From NCBI GenBank assembly GCA_907165135.1, contig OU015566.1, positions 6,432,157 to 6,496,156 on the forward strand: a stretch of 64,000 nt of DNA. Direction: 5' to 3'. Shown in pieces: positions 10,427 through 20,895 of this stretch. Origin of the DNA: Oikopleura dioica. Taxonomy: Eukaryota > Chordata > Appendicularia > Copelata > Oikopleuridae. Each line of letters starts with the position of its first letter. The first letter of the stretch is position 1. A model generated the notes under the pieces. The model was not told where the DNA came from. It searched no databases and saw only the letters and a program-made list of their open reading frames with translations. A program made the translations under genes and the position numbers.

Positions 10427-10724
10427 ATGAGTGCAATTAATGATTTTTACGACAAGCTCCGCCCTGATCAAGTGACCAAATTCCGATCAATTTTGGACGA
10501 TCTGAGAGGGGCCTACGACAACCTTGATTCTGCCCAGAAAGAGTTCTTCGAGTCGAAATACTCAGACGGTTCTGCTGCTGATTGCCCGGTGGTGAAGCTT
10601 ATTGGTAATGCTGGAGCCTTCGATAAAGGTAAATTTTTATTTCGAATTAAAAATGTTTCTAAAAATTTAAATTCTCCCAGAAGCTACAACTGATGGTCAA
10701 AGCCATTTTTGTGTTCTTTTATAA
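10427..10724 (+). CDS. Small helical protein, intact copy (unrecognised family)
   Basis: join(10427..10628,10681..10724) encodes about 81 residues from the first clear Met; the frame is open a little upstream (after aatcaag at about 10390), so an earlier exon could supply a signal peptide. The 52-bp intron has GT/AG ends and splits a codon after its first base. The protein is charged and probably alpha-helical (NDFYDKLRPDQ..., LDDLRGAYDNL). A polyadenylation signal AATAAA lies at 10756-10761. It converges on the protease gene 3' end. I do not recognise the family. The paralogue at 8581 carries a stop codon, so only this version and its copy at 25687 look functional. Confidence 0.55.
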
Positions 10725-10901
10725 AAGAAAAATTGTATCTTGAAAGAAAATATGCAATAAAATGAGCAAAATAAGACTTCAAGAAAATCAAACCGTTTTT
10801 TTGCATGCTAAGTGTATTGAGAAAAGCAAAAGAAGTATCGCCTAAATAAGTGACAATTTGTGTAACGTGTTTTCGTGAAGATCGTGTTCCTATTCCAAAG
10901 C

Positions 10902-13506
10902 TCAAGAATTTTGAAGATTGTCCATTGTATCGAATATCCAGTCAACATAATTGGAGACTTTAGCGTAAATTCCTGGAAAGTTCGGAGCAGCGCAGCCGAA
11001 ACCCCAAGAAACAACACCGTAAACAACGGGTTTTCCAAAAGCTTCGCAGACCAAGGGTCCTCCAGAGTCGCCCTGGCAGGAATCCTTCCCTCCGTCAGTT
11101 TGTCCATCGCCATCAAAATCTGGGATTCCAGCGCAAAACTGCGTTTCCCAAGTTGTTGGCTCGAAACTTATCATATTCGTTGCCTCACAGTACTCGTTAG
11201 AAAATGTGTAAACGCCGACTTCATTCAAAAGATGCGATGGCTCGTTACCAGCCCCATAACCTGCAACCTTGCAGTAAGATCCGTCGGCAACATGGTCTGC
11301 TGGAAGACATGCTGGGGATATCTTCGATGCGCATGTTTCTGGGCCCTCAGGGCCGTACTGATTGATGAGCGACTGCTTGACATTGGGAATTTTCAGAAGA
11401 CAGATGTCATGAGGAGTTCCAGTCTCGTCAGTACTGTTGAAATCAAAACGATCGTAATCTTCGTGAATCTTGAAGTTTTGCAATTCAAGGTCCAAACTGC
11501 AAGGTTCAACCCGGTCGATGACTGAGACTCCTAAAAGCACAAGGGCATCATCTATATTTGTACCGAAACAACAGTGCGCAGCAGTCAGTACAAAATCGTG
11601 AGAGCCATCTTCAAACATTGTGATCAATGTCCCTCCGCAGGAGAAATCAAAGTTCGCGTAATAAGGATGCGCATCGATCGGCACATCTGTTCCGCCGACG
11701 ATTTTTGTAAGAGGCTCGCTCTCGATTGGTTCAAGAGGAGTTTCACAAGTCATGTTTTTCCAAGATGGCTGCTCGAAAGTCGCATTTGGGAAGATTCCAG
11801 GACCAGTGGGAAGCGGAGAAGAGTCAGTTGTCGACGTTTCGGTTGGTTCTGTCACAGGAGGTGGAGTGAGAACAAAGCTCTCCATTTCGTTCGCGTCAAC
11901 AAAACTGACACTGATTAAATCGTCAACCTCAGCGCAAAGGCCCCAATTGTAGTCAAGCACGCCTTTGAGAACAGGATAGTCATCGACGAGGCAGATGAGC
12001 CCTCCGCCAGTATCACCAAGGCAAGTCTTTGCTGGGTCATTTTCGTCGATTGATTTGAATTCTCCATCCAAATAGATTAGAACCGCATCACGGAGAACCG
12101 TCGCTTGCTCGGGCACGAACTCAATGTAGTCACCAAGGCCAGCTATATAGCAGCTTGTTCCACTAAAAATTATTAAGACAAAAATTCAACCCAAGATTTA
12201 ACTTACTCTTCCAACTCCACATCTGATAAGCAAGCTGGCTCAAAACACGATCCGCCAGCACAAGAATCGGGTGCGTTGTCAATCAGATTCGGAACCCTGA
12301 CCATGCATTGTCTGGTTTCAGATAGAATTCCATTTCGATACTCGATGGGATTGATTATGTATTCATCGTTGTCGGGGTATTCCAAGTCATAAGCGCCAAT
12401 ATGGATGTTGAATCGGGACATATCAAAGTAGCAGCACCACGAGTCTGTCACAAGCCAATCGTCAGAACCGTCCTCGTATTTTGTCAAAATTGTCAAGCCG
12501 CAGTTTTCGGTCTCATCAAAGCCCGTCTTCTCGCTCCAAGCAAACCAGGGGTATCTTCCCTTTTTCGTTTCTTGTCCACCAGCGATTTTCGAAGAACTTC
12601 CAGGGCTTGAACAAGTTTTCGTCTTCGGCATGGATAGGGGTGGAAACTCGAAAGTTTCCTCCCAATCGATCGGCTCTTTGTAGAGTGAATGGAGCATACA
12701 TTTGGTGTAGTCTTCGTTGTTGGTTTCTTCATCGATTTGCTAAAAATTGAATTAAGGCTTGGCTGGTTTTGAAAGAGCTTGATTCTCACCTTGGTCATGA
12801 AATAATAATTAGCTTTTGTCACGCATTCTTCCACTGCTTCAAAGTCGTGCTGATCTTCATTGAAATTCACCTCCATCAGCAAAGAGTCACCATTCTCATT
12901 CTTCAGTTCTCGTTGTTGATATCGTCGAGAAAACTGGAGAAAAACACTTTCTTTCGTCCCATGTCTTTCTTTTTTCGGCGTTTGATGTCCGATGAACTGA
13001 CTTTCGTAGACATCAAGTTGGAGGTCAGAAAATGAAACATGTAGATCTTGCAAGTGGAGATGATGGTCAGTGACGAACTCGCCGCAGTTGGAAATTTTGA
13101 AGCGAACCATTCCGACGTAATCCTCCTCTGCTGGCAGCCTTGTTTTCCCTTTGAAGTCGACTGAGTAGAGAACAGAACCATATTTTCGACTGATCACCCT
13201 GGTCTTTGTCTTTGTCGCTTGCTTAGATTGGATTTAAGCATGTCCGACAAAAATTTTCTTGTAAATTATCAGACGTTAATTCCTTTCCTTAAAACCGTTG
13301 CACTTCTTTTTGCATTTGACTGACGATCCGAAAGCTGCTCCATTGTCCGGGTCACAGCCTTGCTTGAGCTTTGGAAACTCGCAGTAGCTGACTGGCTGGG
13401 ATGATTCTGTTGGGCTGAATGAAGTTGTTGATGTAGCAGACGTGGAGATAATAGTTGTCGAGTGAAACGCACTCGTAGTCAAAAAGAAGGAAGAAAGTAA
13501 CTTCAT
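10902..13506 (-). CDS. Two-domain trypsin-family protein: inactive domain plus active protease (T copy)
   Basis: Exons complement(join(10902..12162,12207..12739,12790..13221)), with a signal-peptide-like frame at 13276-13506. Introns are 44 and 50 bp with GT/AG ends and consistent phases. The order is an N-terminal extension, a degenerate trypsin fold (IAGGQE instead of IVGG, TDSWCC where TAAHC is expected, GDTGGG where GDSGGP is expected), a Thr/Pro-rich linker, then a complete catalytic domain (IVGGTD, TAAHC, DICLLK, GDSGGP, with Asp at the S1 position). This predicts a secreted protease with trypsin-like specificity and a pseudoprotease partner domain. In this copy the first exon has an in-frame stop at about 13232, and the donor after the signal exon is lost, so secretion is doubtful. 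The diverged paralogue at 37311-40162 is cleaner. Confidence 0.7.
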
Positions 13507-13940
13507 CTCTTCTCGAGCGACTCTCGTTCTGACCGCACCCGAACTTTTGCCGTCGTTTTTAAGTGCTTCATGGCTTTGACGAAGTTTAGCAGAAGAAAGA
13601 AAATCTTTAATGAACTATTCTGCGGTTTACGGAGATTGATCTTGATATTGTATCCATCGCATTGTATTTGTTTCATGATGTGCGCATGAAAGAACGATGA
13701 CCTTTGGGAGGTCTTTCTTTTTTTGCTGACCTGTCATCTTGAAATTCTTACAAATAGATGAACCAACAACTTTTACGGAGTGCAACATGTTTTAATTAAA
13801 CGCTTGTACGGTCAAAACAGTAAAGAAAAGAATGCTTAGTACGCTTTGATTTTTCGGGGAAAAAGAAAGAGGGAAAGTTAGGTCAAACATTGGTGAAGGA
13901 AACAGGGATTTTTCTAAGGAAATGACATGTCGATTTTGGC
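13507..13940. other. No gene seen; between protease and beta-catenin
   Basis: Same content as 532-967. Should contain the protease promoter and beta-catenin 3' UTR. Nothing else seen. Confidence 0.4.
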
Positions 13941-16900
13941 TTAGATGTCAGTATCGTGCCAACCGTTGAGTTGTTGGTCGGGAGTTTGGTGGCCAGAGCG
14001 CGACATTTGAGTCATCGCGGTCGGAGATCGGTGCTCAGAGGGGAGGAGGGATGTTCCTTCGTCGTGGTAGGTCGTCACCTGAACTTGTTTTAAATGCTTG
14101 TATAATTTTAAAGAATGGAGGGAGAGGTTAGTTAGAAATCAAAGGAGGAAAGAAAGGAGTTAGAGAAAGGAGGATAAATCTGGATCCAATCAAGCCAATA
14201 ATCAAATCGCTCAAATCTTGTTGTTATTGAACCTCGGATTTCTGAGCCGCAATAGAAATCATTTCAATATCCGCTTCAGTGAAAACTGTGATGTGCTTTG
14301 AATTGTTTGTGGTACTCATTTTTCGTTGAAAACAAGGAAGAAAACCAGGAAGAATTGCAGAATTCTCTTTCAACAAAATTGCCTATTCAAATTCTCATCA
14401 ATTTCCATTTTCGCTTGTTTTTCTGGCGGCGAGCTTCTAGGCTTGGGAACTGCCGAGGATCTTCCGGAAGCACGAGCGGAAGCATGAGTCGATGCTCGGA
14501 GAGTTTGAGGGAGGGAAGCCTTGCTCATTCGGCTGGGAGACTCGCGCACGAACGAGGTGTTTTCAATTCCACTTTCTGGTTTTGGAGTCACTTGAGCTAC
14601 TTGTTGGTTCAACAATATGACAATAAATCTTTTGAGCTCCTTTTCTTCATTTGAACCTTCCCTGAAACCTTGGGCTTGCTTTTCGCAGCTTCGAGTCTGG
14701 CAATTTCTTCATCAATATTCCTCTCTGCCTCCTTTTGCTTCTCCACAGCAATTTCATATTCTCTCATTTGCTTTTCATATTCTTCTCCAGCGGCCTTGAC
14801 GGCTTTTTCTGCAGCTTTCTTTCCAAATTCATTCAAAAATCAGTGCCAAAATATAAATCTGTGATACGTGCACTTGTTTTTCCGTGTTTTTTTTTTATGA
14901 GAAAATTAAAATTTAATCGAAAATTAAAATTTAATCGATAATCGAAATTCTGTAGAGAGCTTTCTCAGAATCTTGGTCAAAATTAATCTCAGACTAAGAT
15001 TTGTGATCCGTGCTCTTGCTTTTCCGTGATTTTTTTAATGATCATTTTTGAACATGCCTGGGCGTCAACCATTCCGAAAATGGGACGTGTTGTGCGGAAA
15101 ATAGCCTAGTGGAAGTGAAAAAGAAAGGAAAAGAAGAAGGAAGATACAAGAAGTAGGAGAAGGAAGATTGAAAGATTAATTTACCTCGTCGTTGTTGTAG
15201 TGATCGTCCAAATCCTCTGGTCGGAAGAGCGAGTTTGTCAGCTCCTGTGAAAGTTGTATCGTTATCACTTTGTTTTCATCCAATTTCGTTTTTACCTGGG
15301 AGAGTCGTTTACGGATATCGTGGGGCTTATCTTCAGACATTCGGTACATCGTGGCAGCGGCATAGGTGGCGACGCACTCGTTTGCAGAGTGAAGGAGGGG
15401 TTGGAGGATAACAGTGGCGTTTTGAGCTTCGATTTGGTCGGCAGCTTCCTTATCAGTTGCGAGTTCGCACAAAAGACCAGCTAGAAAATTTATTGTAAAT
15501 TTGAAACTACGTTTTTTGAAACATCTTAGAGAATGTCTTTCTTGAGAAAGCATATGATCTTACCTGCGCTTCGCTGCATATTCCCATTCGGAGAAGACAG
15601 GAATCGAACAACAGTTGGAATCACATTGGATTGTCGGATGAGCTGTCGATTCATTGGATCTCGCGCCAAGACGTGAAGTGCGCCAGTGGAACCTTCCGCT
15701 ACATCTTCCGGGACAACTCCATCTTCGTCGTCATCTCGGTAGCCGCGGGACATCTCCCCGTCCGCTCGGAAAAGCAGCTCAATCAATTTCGGAATCGCTC
15801 CTGCGTCACGAAGATATTGCTGGTTTGCAGATCCGATGCCCAAGTTTCGGCAGAGGCCAATAACTGCCTTGACGAGTGGGTAGTGAGAGTCAGGGCCAAG
15901 GAGCTTCACGAGCGTTGGAATTCCATGTCGAACAGCTTCCTGTGCCGCCTTTGCTTGCTCATGTCGCGATGTCAAATGTCGCAGCGCGCAAATGGCCGGT
16001 TCGGTGATGTCATCCCGCTCGACAGCTTGGAGCATCGTTTGAACAAGCGCCTGGACACCGCCAAAGTGGCAAACGAGGGCTTTGTTTCTCGCATTGTTGC
16101 AGGTCAAGTTTGAGAGGATTCCAACGCAGCACATGACGATTCCGACATCGTTCGATTCCAAAAGCCGAACAGATCGCTGGAGCAAATCATCCAATCCTTC
16201 TTCCTTGGTCGCTTGATCAGAGAGATTTCGAAGCGTCCAGAGACAGTTCATAACGACTCTGTTGGATGGATTATCCAACATTGCGCCGAGAATGTTCATT
16301 CCATTGCACTCGATAATCACTTGTTTATTCGAGGTCTCGACAGAAAGGACCTTCAACAAACGACACGTGGTAAATAGAAGCTTTTCATAATCGGCATTGT
16401 GCTGGAGAATGCGAATAAGCTGCTGGGTTCCGTGCTTTGAGACGATAATGAGCTTCGATTCTTGGTGCTGAAAGGAGAGCATTTCCAAGCAATCAGTTAA
16501 AAGAGCGAGCATTCGAAGTGGAGCATTGTCCTTTGAGAGCAAATCGACCATCTTTTGGACTCCACCAGCCAATCGGACGGCTCGTTTGGCGTCGTCTCCC
16601 TGGTGTTGGAGGATGTTGTGGAGTGTGGTGAGGGAGTAATGGACCACTTTTTCGACGGGCGAAGAGAGCATCTTGACAAGAGCGGGAATTCCACCGGATC
16701 GGAAAATCGACAAGAGACCCTTTTTCGATCCAGAAATCGCTGTCAAAGTACCAGCCAAGGCCTTGACGGTTTCAGGGTCGTCGTTGGTCGTGAGGACCTT
16801 GACGATGGCGGGGATGAGATCGGGACTTTCAATGAGCGCATGTCGCGGGGCTTCTTTTTTCGCAAGTTGGAAAACGGTGCCAGCTGCTTGTCGAGCGACG

Positions 16901-18803
16901 CCGCGGTCAGGATCTTGCAACAGCTTTTTATTGGGTTGTCAATTTGAATTTGAAAGACGCAGAAAAAAAGATGCAGCAAGTAGACTTTCAAAGTCGTAAT
17001 TTATTAATGAACCCTTGCCTTAATTAGTTCCGGAATGGCAATGGCGGTTACATCGACATCATCCTTGTAGTGGATCAGCATGACAATGGCCTCCTTGAGC
17101 AGTTGGCTCGGCTGGGCAAGCTTTTGAACACAGGTGGCCTCTCCAGTTTCGTACTGAGTCGAAACAAAGCTCGATCCGTCGTCAAGAGTTTCGGGAAACA
17201 TGGCAGCCCGGATCCGATCCGCTCGTGTTCTCACCATGTCTCTGTTTAGGTCAGAAACCTAAATTGGAAAATTTCAAAAAGGTCAAAATGGATATTTTTA
17301 AATCTGTGTGAAAATGGTCACGGGTGAGGGAACTCGTGCGCGGGGCTTCGAAAGATGAAACTAATTAACGGCAATTTGAGCTTGATTGATGGAGAATTTT
17401 GAATAAACGAAAGGGGGGAGATTGTTTTAGAGCGAAATAAAGACCATAATGTCCCGATAAATATCATTTTTATTTAGTTTTTTTATCAAAAAATGAATGA
17501 AAAACGTAATCTATCCTCCTTTACAGCACGATGTGTACCGTCAATAATTTTTCTATTTAATAAATTAATTAAATCTCAATTCAAAAACAAACTTTTTGAA
17601 GAAGAAATATTGATTTACCTGTTCATTCGCATACTCATGTTGCCACTCTTCAAACACCTGTCCCATTGTTCTTCAATATTTACTGACAGCTTCTTCTGAT
17701 TTCTCCTTCTGTAAATATACTTTCTATTTCGTAGCTAATTGAGCAAACTGAGGCTCCCTCTTTGAGCTTTTAGCGTGCGTGAATGGGGAGTAAGTGTCAA
17801 AACGCGCGGGAGCGAACCCAAAACTCGCTGTAGCTCTATCTATTGGCCAACTGTGGCTGCTATTGATCGCTCTGGGCAATGTTCGCCCGCTCAATGGGCC
17901 CGCGTAGTTTTGAATGATTCAACTCCCAACTCGTGCATAATCATCCTTCTCGATTTTAAAAGAGGCTCTGATCAATTTTTATGTATTGGTCATCAGATCA
18001 AAGGATAATCATCCTTCTTGACATTAAAAATAAGCTCTCATCAATTTTTGTTTACCGGGGAGGTTCTTTTATGATAATATTTTTTAGAAATTTATTTCTC
18101 GAGCATTATTTTAAAGTAGCGCTTTATTTTCATACGCAATAATCAATATCAACTTTCAAGGCGTCACTGAGGGTGATCCGTCTACGGCAAGCTTTGGAAC
18201 GTCTTCATCGAAAAGTTGGAAAGAGGAGGCTTTAAGACAGGAGGTGGAGGAAGTTCTAGAGAGGGATCGCTCGTCTCTGGTGTATCTTCTATCGCTACGC
18301 TCTGTTGATCATCACCAAACTGGAATGGTTATGCATTTTCATACTGTAAGAGTGGTAAATTGCTCGTCAACTGCGGTCGGTATCGGAATCAAGGAAGAAA
18401 ACAACTTTGTACAACTTTGTTGGTATATGTATCTAGGTATTGGTGTTTTATTTGAGCTTATTGCTCTTGACTCCTTGAGTGAAGAGTGAGCTGCATGCAT
18501 AGAAAAGAAGCAGTACCGGTTGTTATCAGTTTGGTTAGGTAAGCGCTCACAGACAGAGTAGATGCAATGACTGACTGTGACGAGAGCTAACACTCACATA
18601 TACTCTTCTTCCGACTCGTAGTCGGTGCTTCTCGATCTATTCATTTCAGAGGCGATTGTGGTTGCGGAGTAATCTGAGTTCGGAACAGAAACGTAGCTCA
18701 AACGATCGTCTTGATCTGAAAAATGTAAAAGTAGACCTGTGGAAAGAAGTAGGCCGCGGACGTAAAAATCTATCACCACCATCGGAGCTTCGTATTGGAT
18801 CAT
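13941..18803 (-). CDS. CTNNB1: Beta-catenin (armadillo-repeat protein), copy a
   Basis: Exons complement(join(13941..14078,14233..14314,14383..14596,~14609..14818,15185..15244,15296..15480,15564..16923,17019..17258,17619..17670,18598..18715)); the frame stays open to an ATG at 18803, but a strong acceptor at 18716-18717 makes the true start unclear. The alpha-catenin-binding helix ([17 protein letters not shown]) and twelve-repeat armadillo array ([54 protein letters not shown]) are unmistakable, and the tail ends in GWHDTDI like the vertebrate FDTDL. The protein joins cadherins to alpha-catenin and drives TCF transcription in Wnt signalling. Intron 16924-17018 is GC-AG. In this copy the coiled-coil exon has lost its donor and would run to a stop at 14609-14611, so the tail may be truncated. 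Confidence 0.85.
17995..18004 (+). promoter_or_regulatory. TCF/LEF-type site in beta-catenin intron
   Basis: AGATCAAAGG matches the high-affinity TCF/LEF consensus exactly. It lies in the 927-bp intron between the first coding exons of beta-catenin, between two imperfect tandem repeats (about 17937-17991 and 18005-18058). A CCAAT-type word (attggccaa) lies about 150 bp before. An alternative promoter with feedback control is possible; this is inference. The same site is at 44510-44519. Confidence 0.35.
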
Positions 18804-20240
18804 TCAAAAGCTCTTGGAAAAGGCTTTCTTATGGATAGATAAAAACATGGCCCTAACTCCTAGTAGTTTTGACCTTATATTTATTTCAAATAACTCGAAA
18901 CTGGGAGTTTTATATAAGTTATAGGTATCACTTTATAGTATTCATATGACCCACATTTTCATTGCGTCGAAGATCTGGGCCAACTTGCGTCTAAATTAAT
19001 CTATTTTTGATAATTCCAAACACGATGTGCCCCACAAGCATTTGACCTTAATTTCGAGAGAATATGATTATGGCTAAGCAAGTGCCCGTGTTTTTGCAAT
19101 AAAGAGAGAAACATTGATAGTTGTCTTTTTAAACGAGTCAATTGGCACTTGAAGATCTAGTTCAGATCCTGTCTAAATTCATCTATGGGAGATTTCAAAT
19201 TTTGCGGACGGGTAAAAAAAATTTTTTTCGTGGTATTTGGTGATTTAAGCCATTTGAAAGAAGTGATAAAAATGCCTTGTGAACGAGGCGAAAACAGGAA
19301 CGAGCAGCTACAAAACGACCTCGAGATCAGGCGCTGAAAATAAGGCTCATCCCTAACCCGGAAATTTACGAAATTTAGATGTCGAAGTGTAAGGAGAAAA
19401 AAACCTAACCTAACGACCTAACCCTAACTGCATAATGCAGTTTCTTTCTAAAGATCAGTGAGTGCTTAAAATAGGTCACTGTATTGACCGAATCCCCCGG
19501 ATCGAACTGTATTACAGTCGGAGTCCATAATAAGAGACTTTTTTTTCTCAAAATGTCGAAAATCAGCTGCAGTAAAAAATCAAATTTAAGGGGGAGGTGG
19601 TCGCTTTCTTGACTTTTTGAACAAGCATAATTAAAAAAATTTTAATTTCTTTAATTCTAATTTCAGGGGATAATAAAGGGTTAAATGAAGAAGTCAACGT
19701 GGAAAAATTTCAAAAAAAATTTTCGAAGATTGAAAAAATTTTCGTCGAAGTGGGCGTTACTCTTAACAAAGGTTACGGCCAAATCCTTAAAAATTGTGAA
19801 AATCTAACTGTCAAAAAACATTGTTTAAACGAGTACTAAGAAGCAAACGTGGAGAAAAAATTGGGTAGTTATGGTGATTTAGGTTGAAAAAGCCAATTTT
19901 TGGAGTTTTGTTTTGTTAAAAATTGTCATTTATCATTCACTTTTCAATTTTTCACATTGTGAAATTAGTGAACATTAGTAAATTTTCGAAAAACCGTACT
20001 ACGTACGTCCCAGAAAAGACAATATTGTTATTGCTTTTTAAAAATAATAGAAAAAGATGAGTACTTTCGATGAGTTCGAAATAAATTTTGTTCCAAACAA
20101 GCATTTTTTGATTATCGAAATTTGTGTCTATCTGGTAGAGCGCTATGTTGCCCTCGCAAATTCTAGTTGAAGTAAAAACATGCTATGCTCTTTATAAACT
20201 CGGGCAAGACCAATTAATTATCAAAAATCCGAGCTCGAGA
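18804..20240. other. No gene seen; beta-catenin upstream region
   Basis: AT-rich with many homopolymers, and no frame that looks coding. It lies between the minus-strand beta-catenin and the plus-strand secreted gene, so it should include both promoters. Short telomere-like words (cctaacc...cctaaccctaac) are at about 19403-19427. A ggtagagcg word at about 20134 superficially recalls a tRNA D-arm but has no matching B box. Confidence 0.45.
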
Positions 20241-20895
20241 ATGAAGCTTCTGAATTGTATTTTAGCTCAAATAGCTAGCGCCGGCTACTTCCAGCAGTAC
20301 GCTTCGCTGACTGCCGAAGAACGAGAGAGTCGACGAGTCATTTGCGATGCAAAGATCGACGAGACTCAAGCTGCCTTTCCTATCGAGAACGGATCGTGGG
20401 CTTGTCCAGGCTATGGACAAACCAGATCCAAGGTCCGATGCCATCCAACTTGCGGCCAAGGCTTCCTTCCTGACTGGACAGAGAAGTCGATTTCAAAGCC
20501 GAAAAAAGATGCCGCCCGATTTATGGCTCGATGCGGGGACCCGGCTACGATCGTCAGAAAGTAAGTTTTCGATTTCAGAATCAATTTATATTTTTTAATT
20601 AAGAAATCTCCCGATCGGAATGGAGCTGAAATGTTCCGCCAAGCCTGCTCATCCATGCATTGCCAGAGCTGCGACGATTGCTATCTCGGACGGCAGACTA
20701 GAGCTTGCCAACGTGATCAACAAGAAACGAGCGAGCTACCAGGTTGTCTGCGAAGACGGAAGCGTCAGTGGTCGAGTTCACTGCTTCCAAGGAGTCTTCA
20801 ACAATCCCAAATGGAACAGAGACGCATGGAAGAGCTCTTGTGTGGGAAAGACAACCACCGTTGTTTTGCCATCAAAAAAGGCGGGAGGAATTTAG
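20241..20895 (+). CDS. Secreted sushi-like protein, truncated copy a
   Basis: join(20241..20560,20604..20895). Signal peptide MKLLNCILAQIASAG, then a cysteine-bearing domain with NGSWACPGYGQ...VRCHPTCGQGF spacing that resembles a sushi/CCP module, a second part with conserved cysteines (MELKCSAKPAHPC, VVCEDGS, KSSCVG), and an early stop. The intron is 43 bp and the joined frame is continuous. Compared with 46742-48108, this copy diverges after KTTTV at 20861 and loses the TEPP-repeat linker and C-terminal domain. Its first exon is in frame, whereas copy b carries a one-base deletion, so this copy shows the correct reading. Role unknown; secretion and modular structure suggest an extracellular-matrix or house protein. 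Confidence 0.6.

Larger units (their letters stand above)
1..20861. repeat. Recent segmental duplication, copy a
   Basis: Three blocks here recur almost identically downstream: 1-9912 with 28239-38168, 9918-15000 with 25184-30264, and 15001-20861 with 41517-47359. The order is rearranged relative to the second copy. At about 9912 a protease reading frame stops short and joins sequence found upstream of 25184, with about 8 bases of filler. At 15000/15001 the beta-catenin tail region joins beta-catenin exons directly, without the 5.5 kb insert seen at 30264-35731. At 20861 the match to 47359 ends inside a coding exon. Differences within matched blocks are mainly homopolymer lengths and hairpin-core presence. 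Whether this is a true duplication or two haplotypes placed in series cannot be decided from sequence alone. Confidence 0.85.

Noticed and set aside
13276-13506. Independent small secreted cysteine protein upstream of the protease
   Set aside because: Possible, but it is in frame with the protease exon, and the diverged copy has a phase-0 intron that joins them, so I prefer a signal-peptide exon.
15631-16113. 160-codon plus-strand frame over beta-catenin
   Set aside because: Antisense shadow of the armadillo exon; no domain of its own.
20127-20170. tRNA-like ggtagagcg word
   Set aside because: No B box, no acceptor pairing and no anticodon arm.
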